Positions 8,543 through 16,915 are shown, counted from the stretch's first letter. The stretch: 64,000 bases of DNA from Candidatus Nanoarchaeia archaeon (GCA_028279765.1 JANQND010000019.1:25034-89033), one strand, 5' to 3'. The notes: a model not told the origin generated them from the letters alone. A program made the numbers and translations.

Positions 8543-9297
8543 TCTCCTTCAAAATTATGCCCAAGAGCGATAAACTGGTAGATTAATGGTTCGTTATCAT
8601 AACGAAGAGATTCGCTGATGATTTGGATGAGGACTTCATCTGTAATGATCTTTTCTGAATCTCGTAGGTCATACGACTGACAATCCTGTACAAAATCATA
8701 GTTCTGGCTGCTTAAGAGATTATTGACTATAGTTTCTGCGTTTGTTTGCATGCGTTTAAAGGGGATAGGTATTTTTTGGCTAAGAAGAGGAATAGTATAT
8801 GAAGTATCTTCTTTTTTTACCAGTAGAGGATAAGATAAGAGAAAAGTAGCATCTTCCTCATTGAGAGTTACTTTAAGAGAAATATCTGTATCTTCAAAAG
8901 TAAAACCCTGCAGCAAGAATGGAGAAAGATCAACGCATTGCAAGAGTATGTTTTCTGTTTCCAGAGCAATACTCTCATTTAGCTCTTCAAGAGAAGGATA
9001 GAAAAAGTCAAACCCTTCAATGTATTTTACTTTGTATTCACCATCAATTAATATTGACGAGCCAATAAAATAGTCTTCTGTATAACCTCCTTGTTTAGCA
9101 ACTTTCCATGAAGCTTGATATGCTGCTTTTGAGAGGCATTCTTCAAGGTAGTTCTCGATTTGTGTAAAGTCAATTTGAGAAATTTCGTCATGGGGCAATT
9201 GTTCAGATGGAGAATTTGTGGAAAGAACAAGAAGAATAATCAAGAGGAGAGCGATTCCAAGGATCAAAAAAATGGTTATTTGAGCATTCTTTCTCAT
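8530..9297 (-). CDS. Pilin-like/secreted membrane-anchored protein
   Basis: I place the start at 9297 rather than at 9498, because the resulting 255-residue protein begins MRKNAQITIFLILGIALLL. This is the basic, Gln-Ile-Thr-Ile-Phe-type leader common to archaeal envelope proteins with class III-like or uncleaved N-terminal anchors. An extracellular domain of about 220 residues with two conserved-looking Cys pairs follows. Its end overlaps the zincin gene by 13 bases, suggesting a shared mRNA and perhaps a partner role. A TATA-like AGTATATCTA (minus strand, about 9340-9352) lies at a suitable distance upstream. Confidence 0.65.
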   Translation of the reverse strand: MRKNAQITIFLILGIALLLIILLVLSTNSPSEQLPHDEISQIDFTQIENYLEECLSKAAYQASWKVAKQGGYTEDYFIGSSILIDGEYKVKYIEGFDFFYPSLEELNESIALETENILLQCVDLSPFLLQGFTFEDTDISLKVTLNEEDATFLLSYPLLVKKEDTSYTIPLLSQKIPIPFKRMQTNAETIVNNLLSSQNYDFVQDCQSYDLRDSEKIITDEVLIQIISESLRYDNEPLIYQFIALGHNFEGECIQ

Positions 9298-9476
9298 AAG
9301 TAATCTTTCATTCACTTGTTTCCTTATTAATATTTCGTATAGATATACTGTCCTATTTGTATTAAATACCAGACACTGGACAGGTTTCTTGATTATCTTA
9401 AGCACTATCTTGCCAAAATTCCTCCATTCTGGGCTTTTTAGTGAGCACTGGACATCAAATAAATATGCGTGTGGAG

Positions 9477-9484
9477 TATATAAA
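9477..9484 (+). promoter_or_regulatory. TATA box for the micro-operon at 9528-9841
   Basis: TATATAAA preceded by purines (GTGGAG). Its position predicts transcription from about 9505, giving a leader of about 20 bases with a strong Shine-Dalgarno GAGGTGAT at 9516-9523 before the ATG at 9528. Confidence 0.6.
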
Positions 9485-9527
9485 GGAGTTCTGCTCATTA
9501 CTATCTATCAACAATGAGGTGATACCC

Positions 9528-9614
9528 ATGATAGATTTAAGCCATGAAAACATTGAACATTTGTTTTTTGCTCAAATGAAGAAACTGACTGCACAACAAC
9601 GAGGTGAATACTAA
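9528..9614 (+). CDS. Micro-protein 1 of a three-ORF operon (28 aa)
   Basis: A reading frame of 28 codons beginning MIDLSHENIEHLFFAQMKK and ending GEY. Evidence that it is real: a TATA box at 9477, a near-perfect Shine-Dalgarno GAGGTGAT four bases before the ATG, and a TAATG overlap with the next ORF. The peptide is an amphipathic acidic/basic helix with no Cys and no signal peptide. The function is unknown. It lies in the divergent gap between the pilin-like gene and the Sua5 gene. Confidence 0.55.
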   Translation: MIDLSHENIEHLFFAQMKKLTAQQRGEY

Positions 9615-9718
9615 TGGAAGAAGAATTTTACAGCGAGCAAAGCATCTATGAGCTGCATGAAGACGATGAAATCAATGCTGCTGAGCAGGGATTTATGATG
9701 GGATATATGGAGGCGTAA
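9614..9718 (+). CDS. Micro-protein 2 of a three-ORF operon (34 aa)
   Basis: A very acidic peptide of 34 residues (MEEEFYSEQSIYELHEDDE then NAAEQGFMMGYMEA). The start ATG overlaps the preceding stop in TAATG, and GAGGTGA (9601-9607) lies six bases upstream. The C-terminal half reads as a short helix with a GFMxGY pattern. I do not recognise a family with certainty. Confidence 0.55.
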   Translation: MEEEFYSEQSIYELHEDDEINAAEQGFMMGYMEA

Positions 9719-9721
9719 ACG

Positions 9722-9841
9722 ATGTGGTGGAATAAACAATCATTTATGGGCTGGGAAGAGTATAAGCAACGCATTGATTTTATTGACGACTACTTTTTTC
9801 GCCAGCAAACACGCGCACAGAGCGTAAAGAATTTGTATTAA
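9722..9841 (+). CDS. Micro-protein 3 of a three-ORF operon (39 aa)
   Basis: An aromatic-rich peptide of 39 residues (MWWNKQSFMGWEEYKQRI, later DDYFFRQQTRAQS). GGAGG at 9709-9713 sits eight bases before the ATG, and the start is 3 bases after the stop of micro-protein 2. Composition is soluble and amphipathic. The function is unknown; conservation of the three-ORF order in relatives would decide whether it is a genuine complex. Confidence 0.55.
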   Translation: MWWNKQSFMGWEEYKQRIDFIDDYFFRQQTRAQSVKNLY

Positions 9842-9919
9842 TTTCTTTTGAGTTTTTTATTGTTTTGTTGTTTTTCAGCACAATAATCTTTTTATATGGC
9901 TGTTTGTTTTTAGTCTTCT

Positions 9920-10492
9920 ATGGAGATTTTAAATAAGGACGAATTTTTCATGAATATTGAAGATATTTGTACTCATATTGAGGAAGGTGCCCTCTTCATT
10001 CATCCAACTGATACTATCTATGGTATTGGCTGTGATGCCACTAATAAGGAAGCAGTGAAAAAGATTCGGGACGTAAAGAACAGAAATGAGAGCCCATTCT
10101 CGGTTATTGCTCCTACAAAAGACTGGATCATGGAGAACTGCCATGTGCATGAGAAAGCAAAAGAGTGGATTGACAAGCTTCCCGGAGGATATACCCTGAT
10201 CTTCAAACTGAAGAAAAAGGAGTGCATTGCCGCTAATGTGAATTTTGATCTTGATAGTGTTGGCGTAAGAATGCCTGATCATTGGTTTCTGGAGGTTGCG
10301 GACAGGATCGGCAAACCTATCGTTACTACATCTGCAAATAAAGCCGGGGAGAGTTTCATGACTTCTTTGGACAACCTTAATCCCGAGATTCAGTCTTACA
10401 TGAAATTTATTGTGTATGAGGAAGAAAAACATGGAAGGCCATCCACGATTGTAGACCTTACCAATGAAGAGCCTGTTGTCATTCGAAGATAG
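9920..10492 (+). CDS. Threonylcarbamoyl-AMP synthase (Sua5/YrdC/TsaC family)
   Basis: A YrdC-domain protein of 190 residues that makes threonylcarbamoyl-AMP from Thr, bicarbonate and ATP, the first step of t6A37 tRNA modification. Diagnostic motifs are FIHPTDTIYGIGCDA (about residues 26-40), KNRNESPFSVIAP, LPGGYTLIFK and TTSANKAGE. There is no C-terminal Sua5 domain, so it is the short TsaC-like form. A TATA-like TTTTATATGG lies about 25 bases upstream. Confidence 0.9.
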   Translation: MEILNKDEFFMNIEDICTHIEEGALFIHPTDTIYGIGCDATNKEAVKKIRDVKNRNESPFSVIAPTKDWIMENCHVHEKAKEWIDKLPGGYTLIFKLKKKECIAANVNFDLDSVGVRMPDHWFLEVADRIGKPIVTTSANKAGESFMTSLDNLNPEIQSYMKFIVYEEEKHGRPSTIVDLTNEEPVVIRR

Positions 10493-10522
10493 ATTTTTAT
10501 AATTCTACATTTTTTTTCTGGT

Positions 10523-11161
10523 ATGGCTAGCAAAAAGAAAGAACACAGTGAAGGAAAGCTTAAGATACTCGCCGCTGGAGACCTTCATGGTGATACTGGC
10601 CTTGCAGAGAAGCTTGCTAAGAGAGCGGAGAAAGAAAACGTGGATCTCGTTATTCTCTGCGGCGATCTTACCTATGCTGAGCAAAGTACTGAAGGAATTG
10701 TCGGTCCTTTTAAAGCCAGAAATGAAAAGGTGCTTTTGATTCCGGGAAATCATGAGACCATCGCTACTGTAGATTTTCTCTCAGAATTGTATGATGCAAA
10801 GAATATCCATGGGTACTCTGTAAAATATAAGGACGTAGGAATCTTTGGTGCAGGAGGTGCAAATATCGGGCTCTTTCAGATTCCGGAAGACGAAATGTTT
10901 GACCTGCTCAAGAAAGGGCACCATAAGATAAAATATCTCAAAAAGAAGATTATGGTTACCCATGTACATCCAGAGGGTTCAAAAATGGAGAAGTTTTCAA
11001 AGTTTTTCCCTGGCTCAAGTGGTGTGAAGAAAGCAGTTGATCAGTTTCATCCGGATATCCTATTGTGCTCGCATGTGCATGAAGCAGACGGTATTGAAGA
11101 AATTCTTGGGAATACTACCGTGATCAATGTGGGAAGGAAAGGAAAAGTCATAATTATCTAG
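10523..11161 (+). CDS. Calcineurin-like metallophosphoesterase
   Basis: A protein of 212 residues with the five metal-binding blocks of the family: AAGDLHGD (D and H), LCGDLTY, PGNHE, THVHPEG and CSHVHEADG. It should use a dinuclear metal centre to cleave phosphomono- or diesters; the substrate cannot be read from sequence. It follows the Sua5/TsaC gene by 30 bases and is probably co-transcribed. Confidence 0.87.
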   Translation: MASKKKEHSEGKLKILAAGDLHGDTGLAEKLAKRAEKENVDLVILCGDLTYAEQSTEGIVGPFKARNEKVLLIPGNHETIATVDFLSELYDAKNIHGYSVKYKDVGIFGAGGANIGLFQIPEDEMFDLLKKGHHKIKYLKKKIMVTHVHPEGSKMEKFSKFFPGSSGVKKAVDQFHPDILLCSHVHEADGIEEILGNTTVINVGRKGKVIII

Positions 11162-11194
11162 AAATATATAAATACCTATACCAGTATAGAAATA

Positions 11195-11202
11195 TTTATA
11201 TA
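11195..11202 (+). promoter_or_regulatory. TATA box upstream of the membrane protein at 11228
   Basis: TTTATATA followed by GGAG, 25 bases before the ATG at 11228, the spacing expected for a leaderless archaeal transcript. A second AT-rich stretch, AAATATATAAAT, precedes it at about 11162-11173. Confidence 0.45.
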
Positions 11203-11227
11203 GGAGATTTGCCTTTCTTCTGTTACT

Positions 11228-11998
11228 ATGGCTAATCCGTTTGATGAAGTTATTGGTTCTGGAAATGGTGATGAAGAAAAGCCGCAGAAAAAAGTTAGTG
11301 CAGCCTCTCAAAAAAAAAGCCCAAAGGATCAGGTCCATATTTCGTTCACTATTGATAAGCATATGGTTGAGCGAGGAATCTTTTCCGTTATTATCATTGT
11401 TCTGGCATTTTTTGCATTCTTTGACCCTGCATCATCATGCAACGAAGACTCTAATATAACAGGTAATGTAGTTGCAGCAGGCCATCAGGATGAGCCTGCA
11501 GAGATTAATCTGCGATCCGAGGGTGAAGAAGAGCAAACCCCGGAGTCCACAACGGAAGCGGAAGAAACTGCAGAAGAGAACGATAAGGAAGGGTCAGAAC
11601 AGGTTGAAGAGAAAGAGGAAGACAATTCTGATAAACCATTCAAGCAGAACTTTGATTTCAAGATTGTTGAAATTGATTTTTTACGGGATGCAGACAATGA
11701 TAACAGGCCTTCGAAGATGAAGAGTATTAAGTTTCTTATGAGCAATAGATGGAAAGATTTTACTCCGCGCATTGAAGTACAGTGGTATGATAAGGCGTCA
11801 AACGAGATTATTAAAGAGAAAAAGCGGGCGATTGTTCCGTTAAAAACTATCAATAAAGGAATAACCCAAAAAGTAACCATTGACAGGTTTGATTCTACTT
11901 TCTTTGATCCAACCAATGATCCAGAAACTGTAGTGCTGCACTTGTATGATGCACAAACGAATCTCCTAATGGATACGACAACCCAAGTTATTTCTTAA
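11228..11998 (+). CDS. Single-pass membrane protein with acidic linker and extracellular domain
   Basis: A protein of 256 residues with three parts: a charged cytoplasmic N-terminus (1-50), one transmembrane helix at about 58-72 (FSVIIIVLAFFAFF), a strongly acidic Glu-rich linker (about 90-140) and a C-terminal beta domain (about 145-256). Modules of this design are common in DPANN envelopes; the function is unknown. It converges on rtcB with a 1-base gap. Confidence 0.65.
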   Translation: MANPFDEVIGSGNGDEEKPQKKVSAASQKKSPKDQVHISFTIDKHMVERGIFSVIIIVLAFFAFFDPASSCNEDSNITGNVVAAGHQDEPAEINLRSEGEEEQTPESTTEAEETAEENDKEGSEQVEEKEEDNSDKPFKQNFDFKIVEIDFLRDADNDNRPSKMKSIKFLMSNRWKDFTPRIEVQWYDKASNEIIKEKKRAIVPLKTINKGITQKVTIDRFDSTFFDPTNDPETVVLHLYDAQTNLLMDTTTQVIS

Positions 11999-11999
11999 C

Positions 12000-13442
12000 C
12001 TAACCTTTAACCACACCAATAGGTTTTAGCTGAGCAACTATTTTTCCAATTCCTGCATCATCGCTTACCTTGACTACTTCATCAACATCCTTGTATGCCA
12101 AGGGTGCTTCCTCGGTTATCCCTCTCCATGATGCTGCCTTAATATATATCTGCTCTTTCTCCAGGTCAGCTTTTAATTGCTCTCCACGCCAGGTCTGGTT
12201 TGCCTGTTTTCTGGAGAGGAGCCTTCCTGCTCCGTGAGCGGTGCTTCCGAAGCTTTCCTTCATGGATGTTTCTGTACCGACAAGCACGTAAGAAGAAGTA
12301 CCCATGCTCCCTGGGATAAAAATAGGCTGTCCTGTTTTTTGGTATTTTTCAGGAATTTCCGGCCTTCCCGGTCCAAACGCCCTGGTTGCTCCTTTTCGGT
12401 GCACCCAAGCAGTAAAGGTCTCACCATTTACGGTGTGCTCTTCCTTCTTTGCGATATTGTGAGCGACGTCGTAGACCGTATGAACTTCGGTGCTATCTCC
12501 AAAAATTTTCCTGAATGATTCTCTGGTATGATGGCCAATCATGTGCCGGTTTGCCCAGGCAAAGTTTGCTGCTGCGCACATCGCTGCAAAATAATCATTT
12601 GCAATCTCGCTGTTTGACGGTGCATAGATCAGGTCTTTTTCCGGAAGGCTCTCCATTATCTCCGGGTAATTCTCTTCCATTTTCCGTAGGAAATCAGAGC
12701 AGGTCTGATGACCTAACCCTCTACTTCCACAGTGAATAAGCACTACTACCTGACCTTCTTCTTTGATGCCAAAGATGTCAGCAGTGTTCTTATCAAAGAT
12801 TTTTGATACGTATTGCACTTCGATAAAATGATTTCCTGAACCCAGGGTCCCAAGCTGTCCTTTTCCGCGTGATTTTGCTTTTTGACTGATCTTGGAGGGG
12901 TCTGCATTAGGCATGGTACCTGACTCTTCACAATTTTCAAGATCTTCTTTGGTTCCGTAATTATTATCGACGCACCATTTTGCGCCCTGTTCTAATACGG
13001 TTTGCATTTGCTCATCATCAAGCTTGAGCGGTGCCTTAGCGCCAACGCCTGGAGGAATATTTCTGAACAGTTCGTCAAGGAGTTCCTTGATTTTTTCGTA
13101 TGCCTGCTCTTTCTTGATAGTGGTCTGCAGAAGGCGTACTCCGCAATTGATATCGAAACCAATGCCTCCCGGTGAGATGCACCCATTTTCTGAATCGATT
13201 GCGGCAACTCCTCCGATGCTAAACCCGTAACCCTGATGCGCATCGGGCATCATGATGGAATGACCTTTGATTCCCGGGAGTGATGCTACATTAACACCCT
13301 GCTGCAGGCAGTTATCCTGCATCATTTTATCCATGAGCTTTTCTGATGCAAATACCTTCACCGGAACGTTCATAGATTCGTCCTTTTCAATAATGTACGA
13401 GTATTCATTTATTTTCTTTGGGTTAATTTTTTTCTTTTCCAT
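12000..13442 (-). CDS. rtcB: tRNA-splicing ligase RtcB
   Basis: The enzyme seals 2',3'-cyclic phosphate and 5'-OH RNA ends using GTP and Mn2+, and so joins tRNA exons after intron removal. Visible motifs are PDAHQGYGFSIGGVAA, GGIGFDINCGVRLL (metal Cys), GSGNHFIEVQ, HCGSRGLGHQ and the guanylylated-His region GSTAHGAGRLLSR. About 480 residues and no intein, the normal length. I start at MEKKKINPKK; an upstream ATG at 13454 would overlap the archease gene by 11 bases. It forms an operon with archease, its activator. A tRNA with introns lies at 32624 in the same window. Confidence 0.95.
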   Translation of the reverse strand: MEKKKINPKKINEYSYIIEKDESMNVPVKVFASEKLMDKMMQDNCLQQGVNVASLPGIKGHSIMMPDAHQGYGFSIGGVAAIDSENGCISPGGIGFDINCGVRLLQTTIKKEQAYEKIKELLDELFRNIPPGVGAKAPLKLDDEQMQTVLEQGAKWCVDNNYGTKEDLENCEESGTMPNADPSKISQKAKSRGKGQLGTLGSGNHFIEVQYVSKIFDKNTADIFGIKEEGQVVVLIHCGSRGLGHQTCSDFLRKMEENYPEIMESLPEKDLIYAPSNSEIANDYFAAMCAAANFAWANRHMIGHHTRESFRKIFGDSTEVHTVYDVAHNIAKKEEHTVNGETFTAWVHRKGATRAFGPGRPEIPEKYQKTGQPIFIPGSMGTSSYVLVGTETSMKESFGSTAHGAGRLLSRKQANQTWRGEQLKADLEKEQIYIKAASWRGITEEAPLAYKDVDEVVKVSDDAGIGKIVAQLKPIGVVKG

Positions 13443-13443
13443 T

Positions 13444-13866
13444 TTAGAGATCATGCACGACTTGTATAGTGGTGAGATTCGGCTCCTCTTTTATAAACAT
13501 GTCGCTGTAGGTTACTGCCTTGATCGCGGTCAGTATTTCATATTTATCTGAGCTGTCTCCCAGGATTGTTGCTGACAGGGAATAGGTTTCGTTATTCTTT
13601 TTTATCTGTAATTCTTTTACTTCTGCTAAAAGGAATCCTTCTGTGTCAAGGTAGAAGATGAGCTCTTCAAGAAAGTCATATAATAGTGATCGCTTTTTGT
13701 TTGATGTGACTTCTATTTTTTTTTCTATTTTTTTTTCTACTTTATCGATGTCAGTCATGATTACTGTGGTAGCTAGTGCACAGCTTTTGAAGGCATCTTC
13801 TAAGTCTTTGCCGTAGGCCAGGAATTTTGCATCAGCAGTATGGTCTAAAAACTCGTACTTTTTCAT
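13444..13866 (-). CDS. Archease (RtcB activator)
   Basis: A protein of 140 residues that promotes guanylylation and turnover of RtcB. The N-terminus EFLDHTADAKF and the C-terminal region ITAIKAVTYSDM-like (LTAIKAVTYSDMF) with metal-binding Asp residues match the family. It ends just before the rtcB start, so the two are translationally coupled. Confidence 0.93.
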   Translation of the reverse strand: MKKYEFLDHTADAKFLAYGKDLEDAFKSCALATTVIMTDIDKVEKKIEKKIEVTSNKKRSLLYDFLEELIFYLDTEGFLLAEVKELQIKKNNETYSLSATILGDSSDKYEILTAIKAVTYSDMFIKEEPNLTTIQVVHDL

Positions 13867-13914
13867 AGGTTTGAGAATTCTTCGAGGTATTTAAAAGATT
13901 GGGTTAGAATGTAA

Positions 13915-14268
13915 TCAGTAAGGGATAATTTCAGGCTTTTCGATTTCTACTTCAGATTCTTCTTCCTGGCTTTCTTCGTCTTGCTCTGGCTCTGAGCTTT
14001 CTTCCTGCTGGGTGCTGTCAAAGATGTTAAAGACGGTTTGCTCCTGCTTGGGTGGCTCAGGAGTGGAAGGATTTTCTGCAAACATGTTCGTATAGGGCTG
14101 GGATTTTTCTTGTGGCTTTTCAGCGAACATGTCTGTATACGTATTTGATGACTCCTGTTCTGATAGCACTTCAGACGTTGCCGGTTCATTTACCATGTGC
14201 TGGAGAAGTTGAATTGCTTTTTTGATATCCTCTTTGGAGTCATGCTTGGTATCAATAGCTATTTTCAT
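13915..14268 (-). CDS. Acidic low-complexity protein with a conserved N-terminal helix
   Basis: A protein of 117 residues. The first 30 (MKIAIDTKHDSKEDI then KAIQLLQHMVNE) form one strand and one helix. The rest is a disordered Glu/Ser/Pro/Gln tail with two related motifs (YTDMFAEKPQE and YTNMFAENPST), a possible short linear motif repeated. The function is unknown. The N-terminal pattern recurs in small archaeal proteins as far as I recall, but this is not proof of a family. Confidence 0.6.
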   Translation of the reverse strand: MKIAIDTKHDSKEDIKKAIQLLQHMVNEPATSEVLSEQESSNTYTDMFAEKPQEKSQPYTNMFAENPSTPEPPKQEQTVFNIFDSTQQEESSEPEQDEESQEEESEVEIEKPEIIPY

Positions 14269-14313
14269 AGATTCACTCTTGGCACAGATGTATAAATAAT
14301 TTACTGAAGAAAG

Positions 14314-15087
14314 CTAGAACATTCTCTGATAATTAAGCCAAAGATTGTTTTTTGCCTCATCCATGGTGAGGCCCTTTATTCTTGCAATTTCTTTATAGGA
14401 TTCGCTTACATAGGCTGGCTGGTTGTGTTTCTCCCTGAATGGGGAGAGGAAGGGTGCGTCTGTTTCTGCAAAAAGTTGATCTAAGGGGACTAGCTGTATG
14501 ATTTGCTGAAAGCTTTCTGATCTGACTACATTTGTTGGAATAGAGAAAGAGTATCCTAATTCTGATGCTTGTTTTACTAATGATTTTTTCCCGCTAAAAC
14601 AATGCATGATTACTTTTTTCATGTTTTGCTGTTTTAGTATATCGATGACGTCTGCTTCTGCTTTCCTGGAATGGATAAGAACCGGCTTGTTGATTTTTTT
14701 TGCCAGTTGCAATAATTTGATAAAAACTCTCTCTTGCATTTCCTTGTCCTTCCCGTGATGATAGTCCATGCCAATTTCTCCAATGGCCAGGATATTGTCT
14801 TTGTTTTTTTCTATGAATTGGAGCTCCCTTTGGAAATCTTCTTCACTGAGTTTCCCTGTATTTCCCTCTTCGTCAAGCATGGCATCAGGGGGATAATATC
14901 CCAAAGCAGGTTTGATGATATCGTATTTTTTTGACAATTCGAGTGTTACCCTATTTGATTTTGTATCTATTCCGTTAGTAAGAATTACTTTTGTTCCTGC
15001 TTTCTTTGCGTTTTTTACAACTTCATCTATTTGAGAATAAAGTGTAGGATGATCCAGATGACAGTGGATATCAATAAATGCCGGCAT
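14314..15087 (-). CDS. TatD-family metal-dependent deoxyribonuclease/hydrolase
   Basis: A TIM-barrel hydrolase of 257 residues. Metal ligands are visible in DIHCHLDHP (residues 6-14), AIGEIGMDYH, KPVLIHSRKAEAD, MHCFSGK and AETDAPFLSP. TatD enzymes act as 3'-5' exonucleases on DNA in repair or turnover. Length is typical. The nearest genes do not point to a specific pathway. Confidence 0.9.
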   Translation of the reverse strand: MPAFIDIHCHLDHPTLYSQIDEVVKNAKKAGTKVILTNGIDTKSNRVTLELSKKYDIIKPALGYYPPDAMLDEEGNTGKLSEEDFQRELQFIEKNKDNILAIGEIGMDYHHGKDKEMQERVFIKLLQLAKKINKPVLIHSRKAEADVIDILKQQNMKKVIMHCFSGKKSLVKQASELGYSFSIPTNVVRSESFQQIIQLVPLDQLFAETDAPFLSPFREKHNQPAYVSESYKEIARIKGLTMDEAKNNLWLNYQRMF

Positions 15088-15119
15088 AAGAAGATGATTA
15101 TCTGGAGTTATAAAAAGGT

Positions 15120-15560
15120 TTAGGCTGCTTTATTCTTCAGTTTTTTTAATTCCTTTTGTGTGTCTTTCATTACTTTTTCGTTATTGTACAGCGCCTTGCG
15201 AATATAGTATTCAATTGGTTTGATCCTATGCTTGTTTTGGGGGCTTGCTTTCCTAGAGAGCTTTTTACATTCATCAAGCTGTGTTATTAGATTTACCTGA
15301 AGCTTTTTTGATAGTTCTAAGAGTACATTCTTTTGTTTACGATATAATACTATACTTTTGAAAATTTCTTGTTCTTTTAGGGTACTTTCACGAAGAGGTT
15401 GTAGATGTTCGTGAAGCGGTGAGCCCGCCCCTCCTCCTTGTGGAGAGCTTGCGAATTCATCAAGTGAAGAAACTAGTCCCTGTTTATCTCTAAATGTTTT
15501 TTCCTCATCAGTTAGTGTTTTTGTCAGGTTGAATCTGTTAAGGAATCCTAAAAAACTCAT
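15120..15560 (-). CDS. Hypothetical coiled-coil protein
   Basis: A basic, mostly helical protein of 146 residues. It starts MSFLGFLNRFNLTKTL, has a flexible Gly/Ser/Pro stretch at about 38-47, and then a long charged helical region ending in a Lys-rich tail. There is no catalytic motif and no membrane segment. It lies divergent to panB, with only 73 bases between the two starts. Confidence 0.5.
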   Translation of the reverse strand: MSFLGFLNRFNLTKTLTDEEKTFRDKQGLVSSLDEFASSPQGGGAGSPLHEHLQPLRESTLKEQEIFKSIVLYRKQKNVLLELSKKLQVNLITQLDECKKLSRKASPQNKHRIKPIEYYIRKALYNNEKVMKDTQKELKKLKNKAA

Positions 15561-15633
15561 GACATACTACTAATCTCTTCCTTCTTAAACATTTCGTTAA
15601 TTTAATAAATAATACAGCATCCAATATTGCCTT

Positions 15634-16401
15634 ATGAAACGTGATGCTAACCAACTCAAAGCCCTGAAGGGAAAAGAAAAAATTTCAATGATAACCTGTT
15701 ATGATTATAGTTTTGCAAAAGCAGTGGATGGTGCTGCAGATATTCTTTTGGTGGGGGATTCTCTTGGAAATGTAGTATTAGGGTACGAGAGAACGAATCA
15801 TGTGATGGTTGCTGATATTGTTCGGCATGTGGAGGCAGTTGCCCGCGGCTCAAGAGAGAGCTTTATTGTTGCTGATTTGCCTTTCGGGTCTTATGAGAAC
15901 GAAACTGAGGCGATAGAAACTGCCCGGATCATGATAGAGGCTGGTGCCCACGCAGTAAAGCCCGAGGGCAAGCCTGAGATTGTGAAAGCGATTGTCGCCA
16001 AAGGGATTCCGGTCATGGGACATCTTGGTCTTCTTCCACAAACTGCCCAAAAGCTAGGTGTTGTTGGCCGGCAAGAAGAGGAAGCAAAAAAAATTATTGA
16101 AGATGCTCAAAAGATCGAGGAGGCTGGTGCATTCAGCTTAGTGCTGGAGACTATTCCTAAAGAGCTTGCAAAAAAAGTTAGTGAGGGCATTTCCGTCCCA
16201 ACTATTGGCATTGGGGCTGGCAGCGATTGTGATGGCCAGGTGTTAGTGCTGTATGATATGCTTGGACTGTTTTCAGATTTTTCTCCGAAGTTTGTCCGAA
16301 AATATATGAATCTAAAGGATGAAGTAAGAGGCGCTATTGAGCAGTATTCACAGGATGTAAAGAAAGGGGATTTTCCTTCGGAGAAGGAGAGCTTTAGCTA
16401 G
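15634..16401 (+). CDS. panB: 3-methyl-2-oxobutanoate hydroxymethyltransferase (ketopantoate hydroxymethyltransferase)
   Basis: This first committed enzyme of pantoate synthesis transfers a hydroxymethyl group from 5,10-methylene-tetrahydrofolate (or methanopterin) to 2-oxoisovalerate. The TIM barrel of 255 residues shows MITCYDYSFAK, ILLVGDSLGNVVLGY (Mg ligand Asp), VADLPFGSY, AVKPEGK, MGHLGLLPQ and the catalytic GIGAGSDCDGQVLV. It is the first gene of the CoA operon. Confidence 0.95.
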   Translation: MKRDANQLKALKGKEKISMITCYDYSFAKAVDGAADILLVGDSLGNVVLGYERTNHVMVADIVRHVEAVARGSRESFIVADLPFGSYENETEAIETARIMIEAGAHAVKPEGKPEIVKAIVAKGIPVMGHLGLLPQTAQKLGVVGRQEEEAKKIIEDAQKIEEAGAFSLVLETIPKELAKKVSEGISVPTIGIGAGSDCDGQVLVLYDMLGLFSDFSPKFVRKYMNLKDEVRGAIEQYSQDVKKGDFPSEKESFS

Positions 16402-16539
16402 GAGAAGAGTACAAAGGAGGACATGAAGTCCTCCAAGACAGAAAAATGATGCGAACAGTAAGAGGTCTTTCGAAGACCTCGGAGAAGAGTACAAAGGAGG
16501 ACATGAAGTCCTCCAAGACAGAAAAATGATGCGAACAGT
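16401..16539 (+). repeat. Tandem duplication at the panD 5' end
   Basis: Two identical 59-bp copies at 16401-16459 and 16481-16539 (starting GGAGAAGAGTACAAAGGAGG and ending GCGAACAGT) are separated by 21 bases. Each copy holds a hairpin GGAGGAC/GTCCTCC, the Shine-Dalgarno-like AAAGGAGG and the panD start with its first four codons. The spacer holds an 8-bp hairpin GAGGTCTT/AAGACCTC. The first copy runs into a frame that does not continue as PanD, so it is a duplicated leader. Confidence 0.85.
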
Positions 16540-16915
16540 TATGAAGTCAAAGATTCATGATGCCACGGTTACCCAGGCAAAGCTAGATTATGAGGGAAGC
16601 ATCACTATTGATGAGGAACTCATCAAAAGGGCAAATATTGTAGAGGGCGAGCGCGTACAAGTGGTCAACCTCACTAACGGGGAGCGTCTTGAAACGTATG
16701 TTATTGTTGGTGATGCCGGATCAGGCATCATTGGAATGAACGGGCCTGCTGCATTAAAATGCAGCAAGGGAGATAAGATTCATATTATCTCTTATGCTTT
16801 AGTTACTGAAGAAGAAAGAGCAAAGCTGAGAGAGAGTATCATTATTCTTGATGAGCAGAACAAGGTAAAAAAAGAGATCAGTGAGAGTGAGGAGAACAAA
16901 GAGTATTCTTCCTAA
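16526..16915 (+). CDS. panD: Aspartate 1-decarboxylase, pyruvoyl type
   Basis: This enzyme makes beta-alanine from aspartate for pantothenate/CoA synthesis. The protein of 129 residues matches bacterial PanD from its start ([20 protein letters not shown]): the self-cleavage site YEGSITID provides the Ser that becomes the pyruvoyl group, and [10 protein letters not shown] and [10 protein letters not shown] follow. Most archaea use a PLP-dependent decarboxylase (MfnA/ADC) instead, so this copy may be of bacterial origin (inference). The start ATG lies inside the second copy of a duplicated leader. The C-terminus is slightly longer and acidic. Confidence 0.93.
   Translation: MMRTVMKSKIHDATVTQAKLDYEGSITIDEELIKRANIVEGERVQVVNLTNGERLETYVIVGDAGSGIIGMNGPAALKCSKGDKIHIISYALVTEEERAKLRESIIILDEQNKVKKEISESEENKEYSS

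Noticed and set aside
9298..9476. Two copies of CACTGGACA in the gap before the micro-operon
   Set aside because: Only 9 bp each, about 75 bases apart and not inverted; too short to call a regulatory repeat.
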